Assembly (NCBI RefSeq): GCF_013373795.3
Contig: NZ_CP088022.1
Coordinates: 1,860,001 to 1,924,000, forward strand
Source: Bradyrhizobium quebecense
Lineage (GTDB): Bacteria > Pseudomonadota > Alphaproteobacteria > Rhizobiales > Xanthobacteraceae
Length of the DNA stretch: 64,000 bases
Direction of reading: 5' to 3'
This document shows positions 12,901 through 21,813 of the stretch, one piece after another. The translations under genes and the position numbers were made by a program. The number at the start of each line of letters is the position of its first letter. The stretch's first letter is position 1. The notes beneath the pieces are model-generated. The model did not search any database. It was not told where the DNA came from and saw only the letters and a list, made by a program, of their open reading frames with translations.

Positions 12901-13159
12901 ACGAGGTCGAGCGGATGTTGACCACGCCCGGCGTCGAGTACAGCCCGACCTCCATCGGGATCGTATAGTACTTCTCCATCTCCTCGGCGGAGAGGCCGGC
13001 GGCCTGCGCCGTGATCTCGAGGATGACGGGCGCCGGGTTCGGATAGGCTTCGATGTTCAGCTTGGTGAACGCGGCGAATCCGGCGGCGCAGAACACGGCG
13101 AGGCCGAGCACGATGACGGCGCTTCGGGTCAGGCCGAATTGAAGGAGGCTCTTGATCAA
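9902..13159 (-). CDS. RND efflux pump, heavy-metal-type (HME, CzcA-like)
   Basis: A 1085-residue inner-membrane proton antiporter with the usual RND topology: one N-terminal segment, a large periplasmic loop, six segments in the middle, a second loop, and a C-terminal bundle. The transmembrane-4 motif DFGIIVDSAVIMMEN carries Asp406, Asp412 and Glu419, the acidic triad characteristic of heavy-metal (HME) RND pumps such as CzcA and CusA. It should export divalent or monovalent metal ions, or act on periplasmic metal. Membership of the HME class is read from the motif; the metal is not determined. It lies between its adaptor (upstream) and outer-membrane channel (downstream). Confidence 0.93.
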   Translation of the reverse strand: MIKSLLQFGLTRSAVIVLGLAVFCAAGFAAFTKLNIEAYPNPAPVILEITAQAAGLSAEEMEKYYTIPMEVGLYSTPGVVNIRSTSFYGLSFVRVTFKYGVDYYFALSQATNNLTQNVQLPGNQIPQIQQSSLVGEIYRYQLVGPPNFGLTNLRTLQDYVIARRLMTLPGVVQINAWGGTTKQFNVDADLAKLEAYNITVPQLISALGNANINVGGREIAIGQQSVNIRGIGLINSGGDDDITKGYRVRDVENVVLTQSNGLPIQIKDVAKVSVGYVPRLGIAGKDRNDDVAAAIVVMGRTQHTNDIVPKVEEEVAKINSDGTLPAGVKVVPYYDRTSLVSVTTHTVLHNLMFGCLLVFVIQWVFLGDLRSALIVSANIPFALFFAIIILVLQGEDANLLSLGAVDFGIIVDSAVIMMENIFRNFQSSPENRLRVLHNLAEGYWGGDPTTRNGQPAPGWTERLRMIFVSALQVDKAVFFTAAITVTAFVPLFTMQGVEGQIFGPMARTYGYALAGALLATFTVTPVLASLLLPRHIEETETIIVRSLRKAYTPVLRWSLTHLRVAVAAGIIFLGLSGLAASRLGSEFLPALEEGNFWIRASMPPTMSLDAGTEPTRKMREILLRHPEIITVVSQHGRPDNGSDASPFSNVELFAPIKPFDQWPPGLTKEKLTEELQREFDEELPGVTFNFSQYIQDNVEEALSGVKGANSVKIIGPNLAVLEQLATKVAQEMAKIRGVADLGIFHLVGQPNLNIKVNREKAARYGLNTGDVTTVVQAALGGTSATTVLEGDRQFGVVVRLDPKFRQSIDEVREIKVAYQTPSGTNAYIPLSELADISLDTGASFIYRERSQRYIPIKFSVRGRDLGSTVAEAQTRVAEAVQLPTGYRMIWSGEFDNLEAAKARLMIVVPVTLLLIFVLLYSLFNSLRDSLLALAGIPFAVGGGLIALYLAGLDFSISAAIGFISLFGVAVMDGILNITYFRELRASGMSIAEAVFNSAEQRMRPMLMTALSAGVGLFPAALSHGIGSQVQRPLATVVVGGMFIGPLLLLIVAPALRKIFLSREPVASPDQAATTAPPEAAHEGGA

Positions 13160-13215
13160 GGTGCTGCACTTACTCTTGAGCGGAAGAGGGCGCGGTCAGC
13201 GTTGCGGCTGGCGCG

Positions 13216-14415
13216 CTAGCCAGTGGCCGCGTTGGCGAACTTGTTGCTGAGGAAGATCGCGCCGGTGGAAGCGACCTGCTCGCCGGCTGCGAGGCCGCTG
13301 AGGATCTGCCGCCAGCCGTCCTGCTCCATTCCGATCGTCACCGTGCGGCGGTCGAACTTGCGGCCGTCGGTCGTGACCCACACCGTCATCGTGCCGTCGC
13401 CCTCGCGCACGATGGCGTCCAGCGGAACGCTCACCGACAGCTTTGGCGGCTCGGTTTCGATCGTGAAGCTCGCCAGCATGCCGGCGCGCAGCTTGTGCTG
13501 GGGATCATCGATCACCGAACGCACCAGCTGGCGGTGCGAGTTCGGATCGATGTTGAGGCCAAGCGTCGTCACGCGACCGCGAAACACCTCGTTCGGATAG
13601 GCCGGCACCCGCACCTCGACCGGCTGGCCGATCCGGTAGGCGGGGGCATCGGTCTCGATCACATTGGCGACCATCCACATCGTCGAGATGTCGGCCAGCG
13701 AATAGGGCGCCGGCGCATTGCCGGGCTGCACAAAGAGACCCGGCGCGGCATTGCGCGCAATGATCCGGCCGGAGATCGGGCTCGGCACCACCAGAATGGA
13801 ATCGACCTTGCGGTCGGCGACGATGCGGTCGATTTCGGCATCGGTCTTGCCGAAGATGCGCACCGCGTCGCGCCCGGCCTTGTAGTTGCCCTCGGCGGTC
13901 TGCTGATCCGACGTCGCCTGATCGACGTCCTTTTGCGCGCCGCCGCCGGTCTTCAGCAGCTGCCTGACCCGGGCCAGCGTCCTGGTCTGCAGTTCGAGCA
14001 CGCCGGCCGCGGCGAGCAGCGACGACTCGGCCTGCAGCAGATCGGGGCTGTCGATCGTGAACAGCCTGTCGCCCTTGGCAACCTCGTCACCGACATTGAG
14101 GGGCGTGTCGACGATCCTGCCGGGATTTGGGGTAAACGCCTGCACCAGCATGTTCTGATTGAAGTCGATCGAGCCGACGGCGTTCTTCAGGGTCCGGAAC
14201 GAACGCTGCTCCGCGGCGATGGTCTTCAAGGAAGCCGCCTGCTTGTCGCTCAGGGCGACGTATTGCTGCTCGACATTGACATCCTGCGGCGCGGTCTCCT
14301 GGGCGGCCTTGGCGTTCAGCACACCATCGGCGCGCGTCGTGAGCCACGCGCCGGCGAGAAGCGCCGCCAGCACCGGCATCGCCGCAAAGCCCATATACTT
14401 CATTCGAAATGACAT
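13216..14415 (-). CDS. RND periplasmic adaptor (membrane fusion protein, HlyD/CzcB type)
   Basis: 399 residues if started at ATG 14415 (MSFRMKYMGF), which has AGGCGGG just upstream on its strand; a TTG five codons earlier and ATG 14403 are alternatives. An N-terminal signal anchor (MGFAAMPVLAALLAGAWL) leads to a lipoyl/barrel-sandwich half (PGRIVDTPLNVGDEVAKGDRLF), a helical hairpin (residues about 125-190), the other lipoyl half, and beta-barrel and membrane-proximal domains. It bridges the RND pump and outer-membrane channel. It is the first gene of the efflux operon and faces the response regulator across a 390-base gap. Confidence 0.9.
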   Translation of the reverse strand: MSFRMKYMGFAAMPVLAALLAGAWLTTRADGVLNAKAAQETAPQDVNVEQQYVALSDKQAASLKTIAAEQRSFRTLKNAVGSIDFNQNMLVQAFTPNPGRIVDTPLNVGDEVAKGDRLFTIDSPDLLQAESSLLAAAGVLELQTRTLARVRQLLKTGGGAQKDVDQATSDQQTAEGNYKAGRDAVRIFGKTDAEIDRIVADRKVDSILVVPSPISGRIIARNAAPGLFVQPGNAPAPYSLADISTMWMVANVIETDAPAYRIGQPVEVRVPAYPNEVFRGRVTTLGLNIDPNSHRQLVRSVIDDPQHKLRAGMLASFTIETEPPKLSVSVPLDAIVREGDGTMTVWVTTDGRKFDRRTVTIGMEQDGWRQILSGLAAGEQVASTGAIFLSNKFANAATG

Positions 14416-14807
14416 CGCCCGCCTGGCCAATACTGCATGAAGGTCCCGCGCGAGAGACGAGGTCCTGCCGCATGGTGGGCCGTCGTCGATCTCCCGGTGA
14501 GAGCAGATGAACGATTATCAGGGCTAGCTGACGCCAGCCTTACACTTGCCCTTTTCAAGAGCGCGCCCGGCGCGCGAATTTGATTGCGGCGGAGGCCGGT
14601 TTATCTATTTTGCGTGGGGACAGGAGCGGTCGCGCATAGCCAAAATATAGCGCGGTTAGCTGCAATCCGGGCGTTGTGCTTAAATGCGTATCGTTTGCAT
14701 ATCGGGATTGCTCAACGCGCGATCTGTTGCGGAATTGTCGCTTGGCTGGCGCATCGCAACAGGGTGTGCAATCGGAAGACCGATCGAATGAAAACAGGAC
14801 TGCTGCG
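14416..14807. other. Divergent intergenic region between efflux operon and two-component system
   Basis: About 390 bases separate the adaptor start from the response regulator start, so promoters for both directions must lie here. I see an inverted GCGCGCCCGGCGCGC near 14561-14575 and an AT-rich patch around 14640-14700 but no clear -35/-10 pair or direct repeats that could be called an operator. No gene is supported. Confidence 0.4.
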
Positions 14808-15482
14808 ATGCGCCTTCTGATCGTCGAGGACAATCTCGAGCTCTCGCGGCTGCTCGCGAGCGGGCTGGTGGCGGCGGGATATGAGTCCGATATCGTCCAC
14901 AGCGTTGCCGAGGCGCGTGATGCGCTGCGCAGCGTCACCTATGCTGCCATGATCCTCGATCTCGGACTGCCTGACGGTGATGGCCTGTCGGTGCTGTCGG
15001 AGCTGCGCCGCAAGACCGACCCGCTGCCGGTCCTGGTGCTGACCGCGCGCAACGGACTGCAGGATCGGGTCAACGGCCTGCGCAGCGGTGCGGACGATTA
15101 TCTGGCGAAGCCGTTCGCGTTGGAAGAGCTGGTGGCGCGGCTCGAAGCCATCCTGCGCCGGCCCGGCCAGCTGCTCGGCTCGTCGCTGAAGCTCGCCAAT
15201 CTGGTCTATGACACCGAGAGCAAGCAGGTGTTCGTCGACGGTGCTCCGCACGTTTTCTCCGCGCGTGAAACGTCGGTGCTCGAGATCCTGCTGCGGCGGC
15301 AGGGGCGGGTGGTGCCGAAGAAGAATGTCGAGGACCACATCTTCGGACTGTCGGGCGAGGTCGCCTCGAATGCGGTCGAGGTCTACGTGTCGCGCCTGCG
15401 CAAGCTGCTCACCGAGCACCGCGCCAAGGTCACCATCCACACCATTCGCGGCGTCGGCTATCTGATGGCGGAGGAGAAATAG
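14808..15482 (+). CDS. Two-component response regulator, OmpR/PhoB family
   Basis: 224 residues from ATG 14808; upstream in-frame sequence lacks receiver-domain character. The receiver domain has the acidic pair in VEDN, phospho-acceptor Asp51 (MILDLGLPDG), the conserved Thr (VLTARN) and Lys (LAKPF). A winged-helix DNA-binding domain follows (about 125-224), ending VEVYVSRLRKLL...IHTIRGVGYL. It is followed after two bases by the sensor kinase gene. Divergent orientation from the RND efflux operon suggests that it controls that operon; this is inference from position. Confidence 0.93.
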   Translation: MRLLIVEDNLELSRLLASGLVAAGYESDIVHSVAEARDALRSVTYAAMILDLGLPDGDGLSVLSELRRKTDPLPVLVLTARNGLQDRVNGLRSGADDYLAKPFALEELVARLEAILRRPGQLLGSSLKLANLVYDTESKQVFVDGAPHVFSARETSVLEILLRRQGRVVPKKNVEDHIFGLSGEVASNAVEVYVSRLRKLLTEHRAKVTIHTIRGVGYLMAEEK

Positions 15483-15484
15483 GG

Positions 15485-16819
15485 GTGTTCCGCTTCACGT
15501 CGCTGACCTCGCGGATCGTGTTCCTGCACATCGTGGCGGTCGCGGTGGCCGCGATCTTCCTGCCGCTGCTGCTGCTGTGGTTGCTGAACTCGGAGATCAA
15601 CCAGCTGCATCGCGAAGCGATGCGCGATCAGGCCGCCGATCTCGGCCAGAACCTCGTGGTCGATTCCGCCGGCAAGGTGCAGCTCAACCTGCCGGACAGC
15701 CTGAGGGGGCTCTATTCCGACGCCTATGGCCGCTATCGCTACGACATCTACGATGCGGACGACAATCTGCTGTTTTCGTCGCATCGCGGAGCGCCGCGAC
15801 TGCCGGCCTTGGCCGACCGGATTTCCGGCGCCAGCGCCACCAAGCTCGTCGGCGGCCAGACGCTGCGCATCCAGGTCGCCGAGGACCTGTCGCATCGCGA
15901 CGTCATCATCGATGACATCGTTTCCAACTTCTTCCGGCGGGTCGGCTGGATCACCATCCCGATCCTCCTGATCCTGCTGGCGACCGACATCCTGATCTTC
16001 CGCCGTGCCGTGATTCCGCTGTTGCGGGCTTCGGAAGAGGCCAGGAGTATCGGGCCGGCCAGGACCGACATCCGTCTGCCGACGGAGGGGATTCCGAGCG
16101 AGATCCTGCCGCTGGTGACCGCCGTCAACCAGGCCTTCGATCGTCTGGAGGACGGGTTTCACGTGCAGCGCCAGTTCACCGCCGATGCGGCGCATCAGCT
16201 CCGCACCCCGCTCGCGATCCTGAGGACCCGGATCGAGACGCTGGATGTAGCTAGGGGGACCAAGGAGCTGCATGCCGACATCGAGAGCATGAGCCGTATC
16301 GTCAGCCAGCTGCTCGAGATCGCCGAGCTCGATACGCTGGTGCTGGACCCCGGCGAAACCGCGGACCTGCGTGCCGTATGCGCCGAGGTGGTCGGCTCGA
16401 TCGCGCCCTATGCGCTGGCGCAGCAGAAAGACATCGCGCTGCGCGGCACCGACGGTCCGGTGCGGGTCAAGGGCAATGCCGAGATGCTGCAGCGCGCGAT
16501 CTTCAATCTGGCGGAGAACGCCATCAAGTACACGGCAGACGCGACCTCGGTCGATGTCGAGGTGCACGAGGACGGTTCGGTGCAGGTGCGCGACTGCGGG
16601 CCGGGGATTGCGCCGGCCGAGCAGGGCCTGGTGTTCCAGCGCTTCTGGCGCGGCGATCGTCAGCGCCAGCGCACGGACGGGGCGGGGCTCGGGCTCTCGA
16701 TCGTCCGCGGCGTCGTCGACGATCACGACGCGACGATCAAGGTCGAGAACCTGCCGTCCGGCGGTGCCCAGTTTACGCTGAGCTTCCGCCTCGCCAAGGC
16801 ACAGCCGGCGACCGCGTGA
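15485..16819 (+). CDS. Sensor histidine kinase of the efflux-linked two-component system
   Basis: 444 residues from GTG 15485, two bases after the regulator stop. It has two membrane segments (about residues 14-35 and 158-178) enclosing a periplasmic sensor of roughly 120 residues. A HAMP-like region comes next, then the HisKA box FTADAAHQLRTPLAIL with His237, and an ATPase domain with N-box (AIFNLAENAIKYT), G1 (VRDCGPGI) and GAGLGLSIVRG. The loop resembles the TctE/QseC-like sensor group. It phosphorylates the adjacent regulator; the ligand, perhaps a metal given the pump next door, is inferred. Confidence 0.92.
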   Translation: MFRFTSLTSRIVFLHIVAVAVAAIFLPLLLLWLLNSEINQLHREAMRDQAADLGQNLVVDSAGKVQLNLPDSLRGLYSDAYGRYRYDIYDADDNLLFSSHRGAPRLPALADRISGASATKLVGGQTLRIQVAEDLSHRDVIIDDIVSNFFRRVGWITIPILLILLATDILIFRRAVIPLLRASEEARSIGPARTDIRLPTEGIPSEILPLVTAVNQAFDRLEDGFHVQRQFTADAAHQLRTPLAILRTRIETLDVARGTKELHADIESMSRIVSQLLEIAELDTLVLDPGETADLRAVCAEVVGSIAPYALAQQKDIALRGTDGPVRVKGNAEMLQRAIFNLAENAIKYTADATSVDVEVHEDGSVQVRDCGPGIAPAEQGLVFQRFWRGDRQRQRTDGAGLGLSIVRGVVDDHDATIKVENLPSGGAQFTLSFRLAKAQPATA

Positions 16820-16862
16820 GAGGCTCGGCCTGCGGCACCCGTCGCGCCGCGGGCCTGCCGGT

Positions 16863-18167
16863 CTATTTCAGCTTGCCGTCGGACAGGTCCATGATGATGC
16901 GCGTGGTCAAATACAGGCGCGGCACGATGCTGTTGATCTGCACATACTCGGCATCGTTGGAGTGTGCGCCGAAACCGGAGAGGCCCATGCCTTCAACCAC
17001 AGCTCCCTTGGTCTTGAGGGCGGCAAACGCAGCGTCGGTGCCGCCGCCCGTGGCCCGCTCGGCCACGTTCAGCGGCATGCCAAGTTCCTGATAGATCGTC
17101 TTGCCGTGGCCGGCCACGCGGCGCGAGGCGTCGTTGGCTTCGAGCGGCGGTCGGCGTACCTCGAACTTCACGTCCACCTTGGAGTCGGGCAGCAGGCGGT
17201 TCTTGATCTTGTCCTGCAGCGCCGTCTCGAGCTCGTCGAAGTCGGACACCTTGAGCGCGCGCGCATCGGCCTGGGCGGTGGCTTCCGCGGGGATCACGTT
17301 ACGGTTGGTGCCGGACTTCGAAACTGTCCAGTTGAGCTTCAGGCCCTGCTCGGGCTTCGACAGGTCCTTCATCTGCAGCACCTGGTGTGACAGCTCATAG
17401 AGCGCATTCACGCCGCCTTCAGGCCTGGCGCCCGCATGCGACGACTTGCCATGCACCGTGAGGTAGGCCGAGCCGATGCCGCTGGTGGCGAGGCGGAGCG
17501 TGCCGCTGGCGTCGCTGCCTTCGAACGAGAACACGGCATCCTGTTCAGCTGCGACGCGGGTGATGGTGCTGCGCCAGCCGGGCGAAGAGATCTCCTCGTC
17601 GCCATTGATCAGCACCGTGAGCGTGCCGTAATCCTTGAAGTTCAGCTTCTGCAGCAGCGCCACGCTGTGGATGATGGTGGCGATGCCCTGCTTGTCGTCG
17701 GCGATGCCGAGGCCGTAAGCTTTGTCGCCATCGACGCGAAAGGGCTGATCCTTCAGCATGCCCTTCAGATACACCGTGTCCATATGCGCGATCAGCATGA
17801 TTTTCGCGCTGCCCGTGCCCTTGAAGACGGCCTGCACGGCAGGGCCGATCTTCTCCGGCGTGTCGTCCAGCCGGTAGATGTCGGTGGTCTGCAGGATGTC
17901 CACCGCGCCGCCGAGTTCTTTGAGCTGGCCGGCGATGCGCGCAGCGATCTGGTTCAGGCCTTCGATGTCCTTGCTGCCGGATTCGATCTGCACGAGGTCG
18001 CGCAGGGTGTCGAGCAGCGGCTGCTGCTCCTGTTGCGCCAGCGCGCGAATGTCGGCCGCCGGCGCCGCGTGTGCTGTGGCAGCGGCAAACGCCAGGCTGA
18101 GGGATGCCAGGCTGAGGGATGCGATGAGCGGGCGAACGAACGAGCGGGCGGGACGCGATTGGGGCAT
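16863..18167 (-). CDS. M20 family metallopeptidase (glutamate carboxypeptidase-like), secreted
   Basis: 434 residues from ATG 18167 (MPQSRPARSFVRPLIASLSL). The first 36 residues are a signal peptide, so it acts in the periplasm. Metal-site residues of the M20 family are visible: HMDTVY (His and catalytic Asp), GIADDKQG (bridging Asp), NGDEEISSPG (catalytic Glu pair) and a C-terminal GFGAHSNDAEYV (His). A lid/dimerisation domain is inserted around GKSSHAGARPEGG. It resembles carboxypeptidase G2, which removes C-terminal glutamate from peptides or folates. A short open gap separates it from the TRAP permease genes upstream. Confidence 0.9.
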   Translation of the reverse strand: MPQSRPARSFVRPLIASLSLASLSLAFAAATAHAAPAADIRALAQQEQQPLLDTLRDLVQIESGSKDIEGLNQIAARIAGQLKELGGAVDILQTTDIYRLDDTPEKIGPAVQAVFKGTGSAKIMLIAHMDTVYLKGMLKDQPFRVDGDKAYGLGIADDKQGIATIIHSVALLQKLNFKDYGTLTVLINGDEEISSPGWRSTITRVAAEQDAVFSFEGSDASGTLRLATSGIGSAYLTVHGKSSHAGARPEGGVNALYELSHQVLQMKDLSKPEQGLKLNWTVSKSGTNRNVIPAEATAQADARALKVSDFDELETALQDKIKNRLLPDSKVDVKFEVRRPPLEANDASRRVAGHGKTIYQELGMPLNVAERATGGGTDAAFAALKTKGAVVEGMGLSGFGAHSNDAEYVQINSIVPRLYLTTRIIMDLSDGKLK

Positions 18168-18289
18168 GGCGGCGGTCTGTGAGTTGGAGGGCGATCCGTA
18201 TCCCCGCGTCTTCACAGGACTCGACGCCGCCGTCAACGGTTCCAGCGTGCCCCGCTTCCGCCGGGGCACGCTGAAGAAGCTGACGCCGG

Positions 18290-19894
18290 CTACTGCTTCG
18301 GTTGCCCGAAATCGAGCGGCGGCAGCTCGATCTGCGGCACCTCGATCTTGACCTTGTTGAGGTCGACATCGAGCGGCTTGTCGAGCAATCCGGTGACGAC
18401 GACCGGGAATGCGATCACCAGCGCCACCATGATCGCCTGAAGCCCGATCCAGGGCATTGCGCCCCAATAGATGTCCGAGCTCTTCACTTCCTTCGGCGCC
18501 ACGCCGCGCAGATAGAACAGCGCGAAGCCGAACGGCGGATGCAGGAACGAGGTCTGCATGTTGACGCAGAGCATGACGCCGAACCAGATCAGCGCGGCGT
18601 CGGGGCCGACCACCGGCGCCAGTACCTTCTGCGCGATCGGCGCGATCATCGGCAGGATGATGAAGGCGATCTCGAAGAAATCGAGGAAAAACGCCAGGAA
18701 GAAGATGAAGAGGTTGATGAAGATCAGGAAGCCCCAGACGCCGCCGGGCAGCGAGGTCAGAAGGTGCTCGAGCCAGACGCCGCCCGAGACGCCGAGGAAC
18801 ACCACCGAGAAGCAGGTCGAGCCGATCAGGATGAAGGTGACCATGCAGGTGATGCGCATGGTGGTCTCGTACCCCTGCTTGATCAGGTCGCGCAGGTCCG
18901 GGATCTTGACGGCCTCGAGGCAGATCCAGACCACCGCGAGATAGGTGATCGCGAACGCGAGCCTGAAGATCAGGTTCTCGCTGTAGAGCATCGCGATGAT
19001 GGTGCCGATGCCGCCGGCGATCACGCCTATTATGAGCACCTTGCGGCCGGTCGCGCTGAAATCCTTGTGGTGGATCGCGGCGAGCACGATGGCGCCGACC
19101 GCGCCCATGGCGCCGGCTTCCGTCGGGGTCGCAAGGCCCATCATCATGGTGCCGAGCACGACGAAGATCAGCACCGCGGAGGGGATGATGCCGAGCAGGC
19201 ACTTCTTCCACAGCGCCCAGCCGGTCAGCGTGCGCGCATCGATCGGCACCGCAGGCACATGGCTCGGCTTGAAGATGCCGAGCAGGAAGGTGTAGCCGGC
19301 GAACAGCAGGATCTGGGACACCGATGGGCCCCAGGCGCCGAGATACATGTCGCCGACCGATTTGCCGAGCTGGTCGGCGAGCACGATCAGGACGAGAGAG
19401 GGAGGGACAAGTTGCGTGATGGTGCCGGAGGCCGCGAGCACGCCCGTGATGTAACGGATATTGTAGCCGTAGCGGATCATCACCGGCATCGAGATCAGCG
19501 CCATGGCGATCACCTGCGCTGCCACCGTGCCGGTGATGGCGCCGAGGATGAAGCCGACGATGATCACGGAATAGCCGAGGCCGCCGCGGATCGGGCCGAA
19601 CAGCTGGCCCATCGAATCCAGCATGTCCTCGGCGAGCCCGCATCTCTCCAATATCGCGCCCATGAAGGTGAAGAACGGGATCGCGAGCAGGAGCTCGTTG
19701 GACAGCACGCTGCCGAAGATGCGGCCCGGGATCGCCTGCAGGAAGTTGAGGTCGAAGAAGCCGAGATAGATCGAGAGAAACCCGAACGACAGGCCGACCG
19801 CGGCGAGCGTGAACGCCACCGGATAGCCGATCAGCATTGCAATGATCAGGCCGCCGAACATCAGTGGCGGCATCATCTCCAGCGTAATGGTCAT
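18290..19894 (-). CDS. dctM: TRAP transporter large permease, DctM family
   Basis: 534 residues from ATG 19894, overlapping the dctQ stop by four bases (ATGA), so the two are translationally coupled. The protein is almost wholly hydrophobic, with about 12-13 membrane segments and typical DctM stretches (FTFMGAILERCGLAEDML, GALGAVGAIVLAA-like, PTEAGAMGAVGAIV). The C-terminus carries a short soluble tail. It is the sodium-symporting subunit of a TRAP importer. Size and style fit the group working with TakP/FcbT1-like binding proteins, such as the two encoded at 4800-7222; none is encoded next to it. Confidence 0.93.
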   Translation of the reverse strand: MTITLEMMPPLMFGGLIIAMLIGYPVAFTLAAVGLSFGFLSIYLGFFDLNFLQAIPGRIFGSVLSNELLLAIPFFTFMGAILERCGLAEDMLDSMGQLFGPIRGGLGYSVIIVGFILGAITGTVAAQVIAMALISMPVMIRYGYNIRYITGVLAASGTITQLVPPSLVLIVLADQLGKSVGDMYLGAWGPSVSQILLFAGYTFLLGIFKPSHVPAVPIDARTLTGWALWKKCLLGIIPSAVLIFVVLGTMMMGLATPTEAGAMGAVGAIVLAAIHHKDFSATGRKVLIIGVIAGGIGTIIAMLYSENLIFRLAFAITYLAVVWICLEAVKIPDLRDLIKQGYETTMRITCMVTFILIGSTCFSVVFLGVSGGVWLEHLLTSLPGGVWGFLIFINLFIFFLAFFLDFFEIAFIILPMIAPIAQKVLAPVVGPDAALIWFGVMLCVNMQTSFLHPPFGFALFYLRGVAPKEVKSSDIYWGAMPWIGLQAIMVALVIAFPVVVTGLLDKPLDVDLNKVKIEVPQIELPPLDFGQPKQ

Positions 19895-20430
19895 TGCGTC
19901 GGCCTCTCGTACTTCGCGTCGATCGTCACATAGCCCTGCAGCGCGGCGATCCGCTTGATCACCTCGGAGACGCCTTGCAACGCGAGCATCACGAAGCCGG
20001 ACGGGATAACGAATTTGATCGGCCAGCGCAGCAGACCGCCGGCATTGCCGCTCATCTCGCCGACCGCATAGGCCTGGTGGAAGAACGGCCAGGACAGATA
20101 GGCGAGCAGCAGACAGGAGGGGATCAGGAAGAACAGGGTGCCGATCAAGTCGAGCCAGAGCTGGCCGCGTTCGGACAGCATCAGATAGAGGATCTCGACG
20201 CGCACATGCTCGTTGCGCTTGAAGGTGTAGGAGGCGCCGAACATCACGAGGATCGCAAACATGTACCACTGCGCCTCGAGCCAGCCGTTCGAGGAGTAGC
20301 TGAACGCGTAGCGGATCATGGCATTGCCGGCGCTGACCAGGCAGGCGAGCAGGACGAGGAGGTTGCAGACGTATCCGATCTTCTCGTTCAGTCGGTCGAT
20401 GGCCTGACTCAGTGCCAACAATGGGCGCAT
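19891..20430 (-). CDS. dctQ: TRAP transporter small permease, DctQ family
   Basis: 179 residues from ATG 20430, which has GGAG six bases upstream; a GTG four codons earlier is possible. Four hydrophobic segments are visible (about residues 20-40, 50-70, 90-115 and 140-160), with the family motif RNEHVRVEILYLMLSERGQ between segments two and three. DctQ joins the large subunit DctM, whose start codon overlaps its stop. Together they form the membrane part of a tripartite importer that needs a separate periplasmic binding protein. Confidence 0.9.
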   Translation of the reverse strand: MRPLLALSQAIDRLNEKIGYVCNLLVLLACLVSAGNAMIRYAFSYSSNGWLEAQWYMFAILVMFGASYTFKRNEHVRVEILYLMLSERGQLWLDLIGTLFFLIPSCLLLAYLSWPFFHQAYAVGEMSGNAGGLLRWPIKFVIPSGFVMLALQGVSEVIKRIAALQGYVTIDAKYERPTQ

Positions 20431-20778
20431 CACGATCTCCACGGCCGCGCGATCTGCGCGCCGAATATCTTTTCAAGCATCATCTGGCCGCCGCACGCAC
20501 GCGCACGGAGCCACGGCTCACCTTCAGGAGCAGTTGCAAACGTTCATCCTCCCCCGAAATCCGCTTCCGCCGTTGTTAGGTGCTCTTGGCTACCGGATCG
20601 TCGGCAGGTGCCGACAGGGGGCAGCGGCCTATCCGGCCGGGCGAGCGTGAAAGCCGGGGCACCAAATCAGCGCCGTGTAGCGCCGTCAATCGGAAAATGG
20701 GCAAATTGACGGCGCGGCAAATCGTTGTCCCGCCTTGGTAATCGCGGGACGGCGCAGGCGTCTGCAGCGGGCCTTGAA
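20431..20778. other. Intergenic region between dctQ and moaA
   Basis: About 350 bases upstream of the dctQM operon and downstream of moaA (both on the minus strand). It should hold the dctQ promoter. No gene, repeat or clear terminator was recognised. Confidence 0.35.
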
Positions 20779-21813
20779 CTAGCCGCCGGTGACGCTCATG
20801 TGGCGGCTGACGCTCGGGCGGTTGTGGCGGCGGTCGATGATGAAATCGTGCCCCTTCGGCTTCAATCCGATCGCCCGGTCGATGGCCGCCGACAGCAGAT
20901 CGTTGTCGTCGGAGGCGCGCAGCGGCCGGCGCAGGTCGGACGCGTCCTCGTGGCCGAGGCAGGTGTGCAGCGTGCCGGTGCAGGTGATCCGCACCCGGTT
21001 GCAGGATTCGCAGAAATTGTGGGTCATCGGCGTGATGAAGCCGAGCTTGCCGCCGGTCTCCGCGACCCGGACATAGCGGGCAGGGCCGCCGGTGTCGTCG
21101 GCAAGATCGGTCAGCGTGTAGTGGTTCTCGAGCCGCGCGCGCAGCAGCGACAGCGGAACGTACTGATCGATGCGGCCCTCGCCGATGTCGCCCATCGGCA
21201 TCACCTCGATCAAGGTCAGGCCCATTCCCTTGCCATGCGCCCATTCCATCAGCGCGGGAATCTCGTCCTCGTTCATGTTCTTCAGCGCGACCGCGTTGAT
21301 CTTGACCGCAAGCCCGGCCGACCGCGCCGCCTCGATGCCCCCCAGCACCTTGTCGATGTCGCCCCAGCGGGTGATGGCCCGGAATTTTACGGGGTCGAGC
21401 GTGTCGAGCGAGACGTTGACGCGACGCACGCCGCAATCGGCCAGCTCCTGCGCGAAGCGTGCGAGCTGCGAACCGTTGGTGGTCAGCGTCAATTCGTCGA
21501 GCGCGCCGGTCGAAAGATGGCGCGACAGCGAACGCACCAGGCCCATCACATTGCGGCGAACCAGCGGCTCACCGCCGGTGAGGCGGACCTTGCGCACGCC
21601 CTTGGCGACGAAGGCCGAGCAGAGGCGGTCGAGCTCTTCCAGCGTCAGCAGGTCGGCCTTCGGCAGGAAGGTCATGTCTTCCGACATGCAGTAGAAGCAG
21701 CGCAGGTCGCAGCGGTCGGTGACGGAGACGCGCAGGTAACGGATCGTCCGGCCGAACGGATCGGTCATCGGACGAAACAGCGTGTCGGAATGCGCCTGCG
21801 TGGATCCGTTCAT
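20779..21813 (-). CDS. moaA: GTP 3',8-cyclase MoaA (molybdenum cofactor biosynthesis)
   Basis: 344 residues, the normal length. The radical-SAM cluster motif CDLRCFYC (Cys35, Cys39, Cys42) and the C-terminal second-cluster cysteines 268, 271 and 285 ([14 protein letters not shown]...HTC) are all present. The protein ends in a double glycine (SVTGG), the tail that MoaA needs for activity. It converts GTP to 3',8-cyclo-GTP, the first step of molybdopterin synthesis, in the cytosol. No other moa gene is in the window, so it is unlinked here. Confidence 0.96.
   Translation of the reverse strand: MNGSTQAHSDTLFRPMTDPFGRTIRYLRVSVTDRCDLRCFYCMSEDMTFLPKADLLTLEELDRLCSAFVAKGVRKVRLTGGEPLVRRNVMGLVRSLSRHLSTGALDELTLTTNGSQLARFAQELADCGVRRVNVSLDTLDPVKFRAITRWGDIDKVLGGIEAARSAGLAVKINAVALKNMNEDEIPALMEWAHGKGMGLTLIEVMPMGDIGEGRIDQYVPLSLLRARLENHYTLTDLADDTGGPARYVRVAETGGKLGFITPMTHNFCESCNRVRITCTGTLHTCLGHEDASDLRRPLRASDDNDLLSAAIDRAIGLKPKGHDFIIDRRHNRPSVSRHMSVTGG

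Noticed and set aside
16863..19643. A single 926-codon open frame across the M20 peptidase and antisense of the TRAP permease
   Set aside because: Only the last 434 codons are protein-like (signal peptide plus M20 motifs). The rest is Arg/His-rich text antisense to dctM.
18302..19933. 543-codon plus-strand frame
   Set aside because: Antisense to dctM, composed of Asp/His/Arg-rich low-quality sequence typical of GC-rich shadows.
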